Of a stretch of DNA of 64,000 nt, positions 30,118 to 40,638 are shown piece after piece. How positions within the stretch are numbered: position 1 is the stretch's first letter; every line of letters starts with the position of its first letter. This stretch comes from Periplaneta americana (taxonomy: Eukaryota; Arthropoda; Insecta; Blattodea; Blattidae): positions 180,962,896 to 181,026,895 of the forward strand of contig NC_091120.1 of assembly GCF_040183065.1 (NCBI RefSeq), in the 5' to 3' direction. The notes under the pieces are model-generated. The model was not told where the DNA came from and ran no database searches. It worked only from the letters and a program-made list of their open reading frames with translations. Made by a program: the position numbers and the translations under genes.

Positions 30118-30719
30118 CTCATAGAAGAGAAAAAAAATATTCTGGAGAAAAAAATTTTGAAGACGACGAAAAAACACAACGGCGGTGATTACGAAACAGA
30201 TGAGGACCACGAGCGTGTCACGTATCTCGATAAGATAGATACTATCATTCCGGCATAATTAAAAATGCCCCAAAAAAAATCAGATGAACAATGGACAATG
30301 TACTAATTGAACAATGGCTGATCCACTTCAAGAAGTTCACACGTAACTGGTTTCAACTAAACATATCAGGTATTCTGTGTGATTCTGTCGGAACATCAGG
30401 TCTAAACTAATAATTATCAGTAGTTAGACGGCACACTTGCACGTGAAAATCACAGCCATAACGTCTCCGCTGCTGGTCGTTATCATTCGTCTAGCCACAC
30501 ATCTTAATTATTGTCAGGAACTGACCACACCAACTTGGCCTTGATCAGCGTTATCTGGCGATGCTGGACTTATTTATCAATCTGAAGTGAACGTATTATC
30601 TCTGTTTTTGTGTCGACAGCATGTTCTGTTGATGGGTACTCCTGGTATTAAGAGGTGAGGTGTCCGCGTCAATCCATGCACCCTACAACAGGTGAAGTGC
30701 CGTTGCAGAGAGATTTCAC
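30118..30719. other. no gene recognised
   Basis: No long open frame. A short acidic stretch (YETDEDHERVTYLDKI) near 30190 is not enough for a call. Confidence 0.35.
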
Positions 30720-32090
30720 TCTCTCAATTTACATCATTCTCTCTTCCTTCTTTGTGATTCCTTTATTTCTCCCTATAGCCCTACCTAGTTTTCTATGAAT
30801 TTTTACTTTCTTATTGTAAGTATACTCCATCTTCTTTTATTTTATTCTTTCTTCCTGTTTTTCTATTTCTTCTGTCCACTTTTCTAAATTTTCTACCCCT
30901 AAAAGTTTTCTTAGTTTTTCAAGTCTATACTTTTCCATTCTCCATTCCTCTCATATTTAATTCTTTCTTTGCTCTTGCGTTTAATTTTTCTCCCTTCTTT
31001 TTTTCTATTGTAATATTTTTTATCTCATTTCCGTTTTGTTACTTAATTTTTATTAATCTTTATTGATCTCTTTCTTTCTAGTTCTCCATACTTTGCTTTA
31101 ATTCTCCATTTGCCTTATTTGCTTTCTTTCTTAATCTCTTTAATTTGTTCTACTCCTCTCTTCCTGTTCAGCGTAGTCGTCTCAAACTTTCTCTTTCTTT
31201 TATTTCCTCCGTTTGTCTTATTTTTTCTTTCTTTCGTTAAATTTTTTATCTTCTTTTCTGTACCAGCTCATTTCAATAATTATTTTGTTCTTCACTTTAC
31301 CATATTATTCCTTTTCTTTTCTTTTGATGGTTTATTTTCTCTTTTAGTTTGCCTCACCTTCTTTCTTTCTTTGTTACTTTCACTCTTCCTTTCTATTTTT
31401 CATTTCGTTCTATTCATTTTTCTTGTACTTTGCTCGTTTTTAATATATATATATTATTTTCCTTTTTTCATTTCGTCCTCTCTCTTTTTCATCTAACTCC
31501 GGTCAATCTTTGTTTCTTTGCCTTTCGCGTATTTTGTAATGTTTATTTCTTTCTTCCTTTCTTGCATCGTTCTATTATTCTCTTTCTTCGCATCTTATTT
31601 CCTTCAATCATTGTTTCTTTATTTTCTTGTTTTTCTTATACTTATCTCCTTCTTTCTTCCTTTCCGTCGTTAATTTTCCCTTTTCCTTATATTTTACTCC
31701 CTTCAAATTTTCCCTTCTTCCTATCTTTTATCCGTTGTTTTTATATGTTTCTTCTTGCTTTCATCTATTCTACTTTTCCTTTTTTTTTAATATTCTTACT
31801 TTTTAATTTGTATTTACTTTTCTCTTTCTATCATTCATCTTCTATTATTTCGTTTTCTTCGAATCTCTCTTTCTCACTTTCTTCTTCTTCCTTTGGCCTG
31901 CTTTTCTTTGCTCCTCCTCTTTTATTTGGTTTCTTTCTTCCTTCATTTTGTTTTCACGTACATTTAGTTTTTTTCCTTTCTCGTTTCATTCAATGTCACC
32001 TATTTTATCTCCTCTTTTTATTTGTCGCTCTTTCTTTCTGCCTTTAATTCTTTGTCCCTGCCTTTCGTATTTTATTTATTTATTTTTTTG
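30720..32090. repeat. pyrimidine-rich tract, about 1.37 kb
   Basis: The plus strand is overwhelmingly T and C (runs such as TTTCTTTCTTTC), with few purines and no regular period. Frames of 128 and 232 codons (31110-31496, 31349-32047) are made of Phe, Leu, Ser and Pro and follow from the composition. I do not regard them as genes. Confidence 0.85.
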
Positions 32091-32169
32091 TCCATACAAC
32101 ATAGACACGTGGCGATACACACATGTTGTGGAGAAACCAAGCATCGTCCTAGTCTCCACCAGATATTGT

Positions 32170-32224
<55 letters not shown>
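32170..32224. repeat. (ATC)n
   Basis: Pure ATC repeat at the 3' end of the antisense LINE fragment that follows. Confidence 0.96.
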
Positions 32225-32480
32225 ATAACTTCAACTCTCCAACGTCTCTTTGGTCTTCCCACTCGTCTTCTTCGTGTAGGTCTGTAACACCATGTTCTGA
32301 AAGGTATCCTGTCGTTGGGCATTCTTGTTATATGGTCCTACCAATTATTTCTACATTTTTCAATTATACTTGTTATACTCTCGATATTCAGTTCTTGACG
32401 TAGATATTTTCATTTCTGTTATGGTCCTGTAGTCTAAATCCTGCTAGTGGCCTTAAGAGTCTCATCTCATCGTTATTGTA
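32225..32480 (-). mobile_element. LINE C-terminal fragment with (GAT)n tail
   Basis: The minus strand reads PNDRIPFRTWCYRPTRRRR followed by VGRPKRRWR, and upstream LRPLAGFRLQDHNRNENIY with frame breaks. It is a family D-like end: the RRTAGY... R(I/L)PRQ... GRP(F/L)KRW order is the same. Confidence 0.72.
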
Positions 32481-32755
32481 AGATAACGCATTAAATTAAC
32501 GTAGAAAAAATATCAAAGCTTTACGCAGGACTCAAATATACTACCGAGGGCTCAACGTGATTTTCATAACTACTTACTTGTCTCACTTTTGAAGTGCGAG
32601 AAATAAGTTTAATAAATAGTTAAAAGATTTGAAACTGGTGAGAATAGGCAAAATTTCTACACATTCATACGTAAAATTTAATGGAGATTCGGAATATGTA
32701 AATTTTAATATAGGGTGTCATTTAAAAAAAATATAGTTTACTATCACACCCTTGT
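32481..32755. other. no feature seen
   Basis: AT-rich interval without open frames. Confidence 0.4.
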
Positions 32756-33634
32756 TTGGACAGACAGGGTTTGGAATTGAACGACTTATATCAGTTTCTT
32801 GTCTATGAGGATGACGTGAATATGTTAGCAGAAAATCCACAAACGATTAGGGAAAACATGGAAATTTTACTTGAAGCAAGTAAACCGATAGGTATGGAAG
32901 TAAATCCCGAAAAGACAAAGTATATGATTATGTCTCGGGACCAGAGTATTGTACGAAATGGAAACATAAAAATTGGACATTTGTTCTTCGAAGAGGTGGA
33001 AAAATTCAAATATCTTGGAGCAACAATAACAAATATAAATGACACTCGGGAGGAAATTAAACGCAGAATAAATATGGGAAATGCCTGTTATTATTCGGTT
33101 GAGAAGCTTTTGTCATCTAGTCTGCTGTCAAAAAATCTGAAAGTTAGAATTTATAAAACAGTTATGTTACCGGTTGTTCTGTATGGTTGTGAAACTTGGA
33201 CTCTCACTTTGAGAGAGGAACAGAGATTAAGAGTGTTTGAGAATAAGGTTCTTAGGAAAATATTTGGGGCTAAGAGGGATGGAGTTACAGGGGAATGGAG
33301 AAAGTTACACACCGCAGAACTTCATGCACTGTTTTCTTCACCTGACATAATTGGAAACATTAAATCCAGACGTTTGAGATGGGCAGGACATGTAGCACGT
33401 ATGGGCGAATCCAGAAATGCATGTAGAGTGTTAGTTGGGAGACCGGAGGGAAAAAGACCTTTGGGGAGGCCGAGACGTAGATGGGAGGATAATATTAAAA
33501 TGGATTTGAGGGAGGTAGGTTATGACGATAGAGACTGGATTAATCTTGCACAGGACAGAGACCGATGGCGGGGTTATGTGAGAGCGGCAATGAACCTGGG
33601 AGTTCCTTAAAAGCCAGTAAGTAAGTAAGTATCA
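32756..33634 (+). mobile_element. LINE family B, best preserved C-terminal frame
   Basis: An uninterrupted frame of 284 codons (to 33610) begins at LELNDLYQFLVYEDDVNML. This covers the RT catalytic block and is followed by MEVNPEKTKYMIMS, KFKYLGATITNINDTREE, VVLYGCETWTLTLREEQRL, RRLRWAGHVARMGES and RPRRRWEDNIKMDLREVG, to RAAMNLGVP. The catalytic motif reads YEDD instead of the family-typical YADD, an A to E change by one base. The endonuclease and most of the RT fingers are missing, so it is dead by truncation although young. The tail is AAAAGCCAGTAAGTAAGTAAG. Confidence 0.92.
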
Positions 33635-34749
33635 CACCCTATATGCTGAATAACTTTCTTTTTCTAACACTGGTATCATATTGTATGGTTCATCTCCAAC
33701 AGCCTTGTATAAAACTTGTTTTTGTAAAATTGAAATTTAAGAAGTTATTATCAATATATATATATAATTTGAACTGGTAATGGAAATTACGGGGAAACGG
33801 CTGAACGGATTTTAATAAATGAACCCTCATTTTGAAGCTTGAAACCGAGTTTTTCAGAAAAATAGTAGTTTTCAGTGAAGCGTTAGTTTTCCTACATAAT
33901 TTTCCTAATTTCCAAAATCTATCTTTCGTCAGTTTTGAGAATTAATTGCAGTACAGGATAAAACAAAACACATACAAACAATAGGCTATTACACGAAGGC
34001 CATGACTTGCAGGATTTCTGACATATTTAGAGCTCAAATTCAATTGGTTATTAAAAATTTCAACTCTTACTAAAAATAATTTACAGGTCTGATTCTGCGG
34101 TGTGTAATTTTCTGAGTACAACTGTGTATTGGATATTAAAATCTACAAAAATTAAGGTGGTTTGATGGCATTATTACTATTAGAAATGAAATATTATTAT
34201 AGTTAATGCCATGTTGTGACTATTTTTAATTAATTATACATTATCAATGCTATGTTCATGATATGAGAGTGGGGTTATGTAAGTAGATGTAGAGAATATC
34301 TTAAATTAGAACTTAATTTCTATAATATACTGAGCGGTGGCTATATAGTGTATATAACTACAAAACTATAACTAAGATAATAATATTGTTATTAAAAATC
34401 AAATATTTTTATAGTTATTAATCAAATGGGCTTGGGTATTTTTCATATACTTAATGGCGGTGTGGTGTAGATATTTATATGAGTCATTCTCTTCAGTATT
34501 GGCTCGAGAGAGCGCCAAAATTACAGTTCGTAAGGAAAGACCAAAATGTATATTTACTGATAAAATAAGAGGCCTACAAAATGTTGTAGACTCTCTGTAC
34601 CTTTACTTTTTGATTACTTTGCTTATTTCTTCCTAAAATTATGTACATTTAGAACGATCTCTCTTGTTCATCCCCGTTTAGTAGGCCTACTATAATTTCA
34701 GTTTATAAAATATCGTCATCTCGTTTAGCCTATAATACACACTTGGAAT
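33635..34749. other. AT-rich interval, possible old dispersed repeat
   Basis: TTACGGGGAAACGGCTGAACG near 33790 recalls the phrase seen at 23430 and in arthropod Helitron-like repeats. No hairpin end or gene could be found. A 60-codon frame at 34454 is not supported. Confidence 0.3.
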
Positions 34750-34757
34750 TTAATAAG

Positions 34758-35191
34758 TAGGGAGCGGAATTTTAGGCCCTAAAAAGTGGCATTTTAGGCG
34801 CCTAAAATAGGCTCTTAATCTCCTTTATTTAGTCTCTATAAAACACAAAAAAGGCTTTCTTGTTAAAGAATGTCGCTAATATAAGACTAAACATTTATTT
34901 AACGCAAAACTCTAGGATTAAAAGAAACTTCCACATAATTGACATTTTACAAGATGCACATGCATACACAAAATGAAGACATTCTGTCTTTAAGTTAGTT
35001 TTTTTCATTCACCAATCACACTTCCATAGTTTGCTTCACAGTAGAAGATCAGCACCTACTGTGTCGCTCACTGCTGTACTTACAAATGGTGAGAAAAAAG
35101 GAAGGGGTTGTTATCTGTCTTGGAATGAAAGAGAATGCTTATTCGGTACAACCCAGCGAGTTTGTGTTAAATTGCTGACAGACAGAGGAAG

Positions 35192-35249
<58 letters not shown>

Positions 35250-35738
35250 TTGTCCCACAGGAGTTTTACTTGCCAGTAAATCTATTGACATGAGCCTGTC
35301 GCATTTTCGTAAGCTTAAAGCCATTGACCTGGGCCGGGATCGAACGCGCAACCTCGAGCACAGAGGCCAGCGCTATACCGACTACTCTACCCAGGCCGAC
35401 TGAAAGTTGGAATTTTAGGATTGAAAGATTGTAAGAATGAAAAGGGGTGGCTGGGAGGTACTTCTCTATCTTGTGTCGTAGACTGCTAGGAAGGAGTTGC
35501 TGTTATCCGTTTTGGAATGTAAGCGGTACAGAATGGTAAGAAGAAGAGTAAATAGTTACAAAAAATGATGCAAAAATAAAAACTTAAAAATAGGCACTAA
35601 CGTCGAAATAGGCATTTTTAGGCGCTATAAAACCCCCTTTACTTATGACTATATTTCCATGGAAAATGTAAATGTTAAATCTCAAGCCTGTATGTATCAA
35701 GGAAAAAAAATAGGTTTTTGCTTAAATTCCGCTCTCTA
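34758..35738. mobile_element. hAT-type element with perfect 8-bp duplication
   Basis: Ends TAGGGAGCGGAATTTTAGG and, reverse-complemented, TAGAGAGCGGAATTTAAGC. The duplication TTAATAAG lies at 34750-34757 and 35739-35746. The palindrome TTTTAGGCGCCTAAAA lies near the left end and TTTTTAGGCGC near the right. There is no transposase. The interior holds (AAT)n and a SINE. The ends share TAGGGAGCGGA with the hAT at 25593-30117 but the interior differs, so it is a second subfamily. Confidence 0.9.
35185..35400 (-). mobile_element. SINE family 2 with (ATT)n tail
   Basis: The minus strand has the tRNA-like head GGGTAGAGTAGTCGGTATAGCG, B box GTTCGATCCCGG, and the body TGCGACAGGCTCATGTCAAT to CTGTGGGACAAA, then (ATT)n (35185-35249 on the plus strand). 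The same family, with a longer 3' end, is at 55978-56202. Confidence 0.85.
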
Positions 35739-35746
35739 TTAATAAG

Positions 35747-36429
35747 CTTACAGGTCGAATTCTTCTATTCAACTGAACATACTTTTCTTTAGTGTATTTG
35801 CTCCTTCATTTTCTACCCCAGTCCCTTTCCTTGACCCAACCCAGCACAGGATCAAGGCTTGCGTGCTAACGTTCTCTTTCCTCAAAAGTGCCAAATAGAT
35901 TTGCAGGACTTCATATAGATGAAATACACTAAGTTACCTCTATGTCATTACACGGCTTGCTAAAATAAGTTAATGTATACAATGTACAGCACAGTAAGCA
36001 GCTGTTGAGGACCGACTGGCCGTGTTTAATTGCGGCAAGTGGTCGCGGACCTGGAATCGTCGATGTAACGCTGTTTGTGGACCACGGAAGTCTGGCTGGC
36101 CACTAAATCACACGAATAGGAAGACCGTCGACAATGTCGTAATAACCGGGTTGTGTGGTGCTCATGGATAAGGCCTTGCCCGGCTCGGGAGGTTAAGCGG
36201 ACGTAATGAATGCCTCTCGTTCAGGCCTTTCGTTGCGGTAATTATACAAGTGGCAGCGCTCACTTCCTATCGAGAAGTCCACGCTTACGAAAGTTGACCT
36301 GCGACAGACAAACTTGAAGTTTCTTCGTAGTACAGACGAATTGACTTGCTGTGGGAATCAGCTACGAGATATTCACGAAAAAAAATGTTTCCGCGTCTTC
36401 GGTATAAAATCGCAAATATGCTATGTATG
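35747..36429. other. no gene recognised
   Basis: Higher GC content than the neighbours around 36000-36320, but no open frame or repeat that I can name. This is a candidate for non-repetitive sequence. Confidence 0.35.
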
Positions 36430-36431
36430 TA

Positions 36432-38059
36432 CAGTGACTAACAAAAATATTCGGACATCCGTCAACTAACAATTCAATGACATATTTACATATGAATATA
36501 TAAAAATAAGCTTTTCTTATTTTTTCCCTAAAAGTATCCCATTTCATATAAACATTTTCAACAGAACAATTCCAATTAACTTAATTTTCTTCTAATTATT
36601 AAAACATAAAGGAAAACATTTGATTTCTATTACTAACAAAAATATTCGGACACTTTTTCAAAACAAAGAATACTATTCCAGCTCGTCGTTATTAGCACCT
36701 TGCAGGACCTCCCTTCTGTTTAATAACCTCTTTCAGTCGACGTAGCATGCTATATACTAATTTTTTTTTGTTATGTCTATAGGAATTTTCACCCATTCTT
36801 CTTGAAGTCTTGCTTTCAGCTCTTCTTTAGAAGAAATAGGCCTTGATCGAAACCTCCTGTCAGGTTCTTCCAATAAATGTTAAATAGGGTTCAAATCCGG
36901 CGATTGTGGAGAAGGATGTAGCACTTTAGAGCATTTGTAGAGCAGAAATTCTTGTACAATATAGGAGTTATGCTTGGGATCGTTGTTCTGGTAAAACATA
37001 AACTCCTTTTCAATTCCAAGCTTTTCTGCACTTTTCACTAAATTATGTTGCACGAGGTGTAGGTAGTCTTCCTTCTTCATGATATACTCGATGAACACCA
37101 ATTCACCAGCCCAGAAGCTGCCATGCAGCCCCGTATCATCACATTTCCTCTACCGTGTTTAACAGTAGCTCGAAAATTCTTGGTTTTCACTTCCTCCATA
37201 GGCTTTCTCCAGACCATTTGTCTACCATCGCTGCCAAAAACATTGAATTTTCTCACATCAGAAAAAAAGCCTTTTCCCACCAATCTTCGCCTTTATTTTC
37301 ATATTCCTGAACAAACTGAAGTCGTTTACGTCTGTTCCTTTCACAAACATAAGGCTTTATTCGTGCTATTCTTCCGTTGTAGCCCAGTTTATATATTGCC
37401 CTTCTAATTGTTTGGGCATGCACTTTTTTTACCCGTAGCCGATTCAATTTCAGAAGCTAACTTCGGGACACTGGGTTCTTTTTAATCTGTCTTACAATAA
37501 GAGATTCTTCTCTGTCTGTGAGGATTTTTCGGCGACCTGTTTGCTTTCTCAGCTCTATTCTGTCCTCGTTTTTATATCTGAGAATTATGTCAAACACTGC
37601 ACTTCTCTTCATCTGCAATGTTTCGAATGGTTTGCCCTTTTTCGTGATGGAATATCACTAACTGCTTCTGATTAAATGTTGTTTGCTTGCCTTTACGCCC
37701 CATTTTGTGTTCCGTCTTGCGCAAACGACAGCACAAGTAAGACTAAAGAGGCCTCGCATGTTATTGAAACACGGTACCTCCATCTACGTGTAATGTAAGT
37801 GATCAACAGGGGTGTACAGAATATGACCAACAGGCCTGTCCGAATATTTTTGTTACGCAGTAAATTGTATATTTGTTTATTTTTATATAAATATATTAAC
37901 ATACCATTTCATTAGCAAGCTCTTTTTATGCCCATGTTATGCAAATTGGTTTATTTGACGTAACCGCAAGCGTAATTTCTGTGTTTTTGCAAACATGTTT
38001 AGTAACATATACATAAACATTTGGAATATTAAGTGTCCGAATAATTCTGTTATTCACTG
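36432..38059 (-). mobile_element. Tc1-like transposon of IR/DR architecture
   Basis: Outer ends CAGTGACTAACAAAAATATT and, reverse-complemented, CAGTGAATAACAGAATTATT lie next to TA on both sides (36430-36431, 38060-38061), inside a TATG microsatellite. A second copy of the ACAAAAATATTCGGACA motif lies about 200 bp inside each end (near 36640 and 37845). Paired direct repeats within the inverted ends are the arrangement known from Sleeping Beauty-type elements. The 1628-bp length is normal for Tc1. The gene inside is broken. Confidence 0.93.
36683..37703 (-). pseudogene. Tc1-like transposase, frameshifted
   Basis: The start MGRKGKQTTFNQKQLV at 37703 is followed by several frame losses. Recognisable are TIRRAIYKLGYNGRIARIKP (paired-like DNA-binding part), FFSDVRKFNVFGSDGRQ (first catalytic D), HGRGNVMIRGCMAASG, FYQNNDPKHNS (second D) and SPQSPDLNPI followed by a stop where the family continues to the catalytic E. 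The order and spacing fit a DD34E enzyme. At least three frame breaks and a stop make it inactive. Confidence 0.9.
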
Positions 38060-38113
38060 TATGTATGTATGTATGTATGTATGTATGTATGCATGTATGT
38101 ATGCATGCATGTC
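38060..38113. repeat. (TATG)n
   Basis: The tetranucleotide array continues the TATGTATG found left of the Tc1 element, so it was the insertion target. Confidence 0.93.
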
Positions 38114-38138
38114 TTTTCCTCTTTTTCTTATATTGGAC

Positions 38139-38986
38139 CAGGCCTGCACAAGGTTTGCGCTCTCCGAGCCGGCTCCGAGCGGAATGCAGATATTAGCTGC
38201 GCTCTGTATAAGGGTGGACTGGAAGAAGGGGTGATCTCGTACAAAATGTACACAAAAAGAAGTACCAGTAAGAGTGTTCTTGAAATGAATTCCCGTTCAG
38301 TGTTTGCAAACCTATCTTGGACTATTATTAATTAATAAAGAAATATTTATTTTTAAAAATAATAGAAATTCTATAGCTACTTAAATGTACAATATCATTT
38401 TGTTATATTTTTATTTATCAATACATTAAAACGATGTTTTATGCTATTGGCAGCTGAAAGGAACAGTAGCCTACTGATCGTAATGAAACATCAGTTACAG
38501 ATGTTCGTTGTCTGCCTTTATTACAGTTGATTATAGAAAACAGTTGCTCACAAATGTAAATGTTGAGCCAAACATAGCAATCATTTTCACAGCCAGCCTG
38601 TGTAGTCGTGGATATTATTGCTAATGTTTAGTCTTGTAAAACTCAACCAGGCTACTACTATTATTCTAACGGTCTTTAGCCCTTAGGTCACATTGAAGAT
38701 CAATAAGTTCGAGCTGTAAATCGTTAAATGTTAAATATTACGTTCCGTCTTTTAGATTCCTCCATACTGTACTGTAGCAGTAGGTAAACAACGTGAAACA
38801 GTTACTAAGAATAGGCCTACACACTGCACTCCACTAGATGTCTGAGTGGTCGTTTCCTTCTCCTCTACTTATAGCAAGTCTATGTCATTCTGACGTATCA
38901 TTCTCTCCGTTTCGGCGAGCGGTAAACACGGCTCTCCCGCTCCGAAGAAGCGCCCGCGCTCGTTGAGCGCTGTTTGTGCAGGCCTG
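38139..38986. mobile_element. hAT-type non-autonomous element
   Basis: Ends CAGGCCTGCACAAGGTTTGC and, reverse-complemented, CAGGCCTGCACAAACAGC. Flanks TATTGGAC and CATTAGAC agree at 6 of 8 positions, acceptable for an aged hAT duplication. The GC-rich ends (CCGAGCCGGCTCCGAGCGG) contrast with an AT-rich interior of 848 bp in total. No transposase. Confidence 0.78.
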
Positions 38987-39084
38987 CATTAGACTAATGG
39001 CCTGTTACGTAACGTCTCATTCCACCGTTTTAGCAGACGACCAAAAGATATTTCTCCTCGTGGATGATAACTAGACATCAGACG

Positions 39085-39225
39085 TTAAGGCACTAAAAAT
39101 GGTATTTTAGGCGCCTAAAAAGGCTCTAAAAACAACTAAAATAGTGCAATAAAAGGCATTGAAATTATTATTGAATCGCCAAAAATTCATAAAGTAAACA
39201 TCCACAAGACCATAAGTAACTTAAC
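39085..39225 (+). repeat. fragment of the 34758-35738 hAT subfamily
   Basis: ATTTTAGGCGCCTAAAAAGGC repeats the palindromic subterminal motif of that element, followed by related sequence. Both termini are missing. Confidence 0.55.
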
Positions 39226-39276
39226 AAAGTACACTGGAAAAGTATTTCTCTGTTCTATTGACTTGTTTCACTTGTA

Positions 39277-40636
39277 CAGGGACATCACTCTATTTTTACT
39301 AACATTTTTAATATTAACCTGGCTATACCTTTATAGAACCGGAAACACAGTTTGCTACCCCTTTCCACGACTGTAGTTCGATGATACTGGCGTAAAATAC
39401 AAACAAATCGCTTTACTAGGTACAGGAGGGAAGAAAGGTAGTTCATCCATTTACGTAAACTAGGAAATATCGCGATTTTGAGTTCGTTAATTTTCATAAA
39501 AGAGACGGTACCTTACGTACTGTAAATTCAATCTTCACTTCTGCCCGATCCGAAAAGATAAAATTACTCAGGCATACTATCTACTCTCCGTCCAACTAGT
39601 TATGTCGTAGGGTCGTAGAAAGGGATGAAATCACATGACAGTTAATTACTTAACGAGGCCCTTTTATATAAGTTATTTTAAACGGTTCTATACTATTACG
39701 TAGACGTCCAATTCCTAACAGAAATTAATGTTCTCAGAAAAGAGCTAAGACAGCCCAGCCACTAGCTGGCGAATAAAAGCTGGTGGGGGAAACCGGGATA
39801 CGACGTAGGCAAATGGACGACAGTACCTGTGCGAAAATGATACAATATTGAAAGCTCTTTCGTCACTGGAAAACGCGAACATATTTTTGGAACATACTGT
39901 TTAGTATGACCGTAAGGGTACTATGACTGTACAGACGTGGACAAATTATTAGCAAAATTGAAGATTTTTATTATATATTTTTACAAAATATGATTCTTCA
40001 ATTTAGACTACAGTTGACATTTTTGTGTATTTTCAAATAATTAGCCAAATTGAAGATTTGTATTGTATATTTTTCAAAATTTAACTCTCTAATTTGGACT
40101 ACATTTGATATTTTTGCATATTTACAAATTATTAGCAAAACTGAAGGTTTTTATTGTATATTTTTACAAAATTCGATTCTTCAATTTGGACTACAGTTGA
40201 CATTTTGGATATATCCAAATTATTAGCGAAACTGAAGATTTTTGTTTTATATTTTTACAAAATTTGGCTCGTCAATCCAGTTGACATTTTTGCTAATTTA
40301 TAAATTATTAGCTAACTTGAAGATTTTTATTATATATTTTTACAAAACTTGACTCTTCAATTTAAACTACAGTTGACATTTTTGCATATTTCTGTCTACT
40401 GTAATGATGGAAATATGCAAAATTGTCAATTGTAGTCTAAATTGAAAAGTCAAATTTTGTAAACAGAATTATCATAAAAATCGTCAATTTTGTTAATAAT
40501 TTGTCCACGTCTGTATATGCGGTCTTGGATATGTGTGGAGGACGGTTGAACTTCATTAGTAGAAGGGGTGGTAGCGAAGTACATTCAAAAACTCAGGTAC
40601 AGTAAAAATTGAAGTAAAAATAAAATGATGTCCCTG
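39277..40636 (-). mobile_element. mariner-like element 2, copy B
   Basis: The same termini as copy A (CAGGGACATCA...) with TA at 39275-39276 and 40637-40638. It lacks about 340 bp that copy A has near its left third, where the transposase tail lies. It carries a fold-back element at 39932-40513 that copy A lacks. Confidence 0.9.
39932..40513. mobile_element. fold-back element of about 90-bp tandem repeats
   Basis: The ends CAGACGTGGACAAATTATTA are exact inverted copies next to TA (39930-39931 and 40514-40515). From the left end a unit of about 90 bp (ACAAATTATTAGCAAAATTG to TTGACATTTTTGCATATT) follows five times in direct order, at about 39941, 40033, 40124, 40214 and 40299. One inverted unit fills 40396-40513. 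This is the layout of FB-type elements, where tandem repeats make up the terminal arms. No coding sequence. Confidence 0.9.
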
Positions 40637-40638
40637 TA

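Noticed and set aside
31110-32047. Long Phe/Leu/Ser-rich frames that look like membrane proteins
   Set aside because: They follow from the T and C composition of the tract. There are no regular helices with charged loops and no related frame elsewhere.
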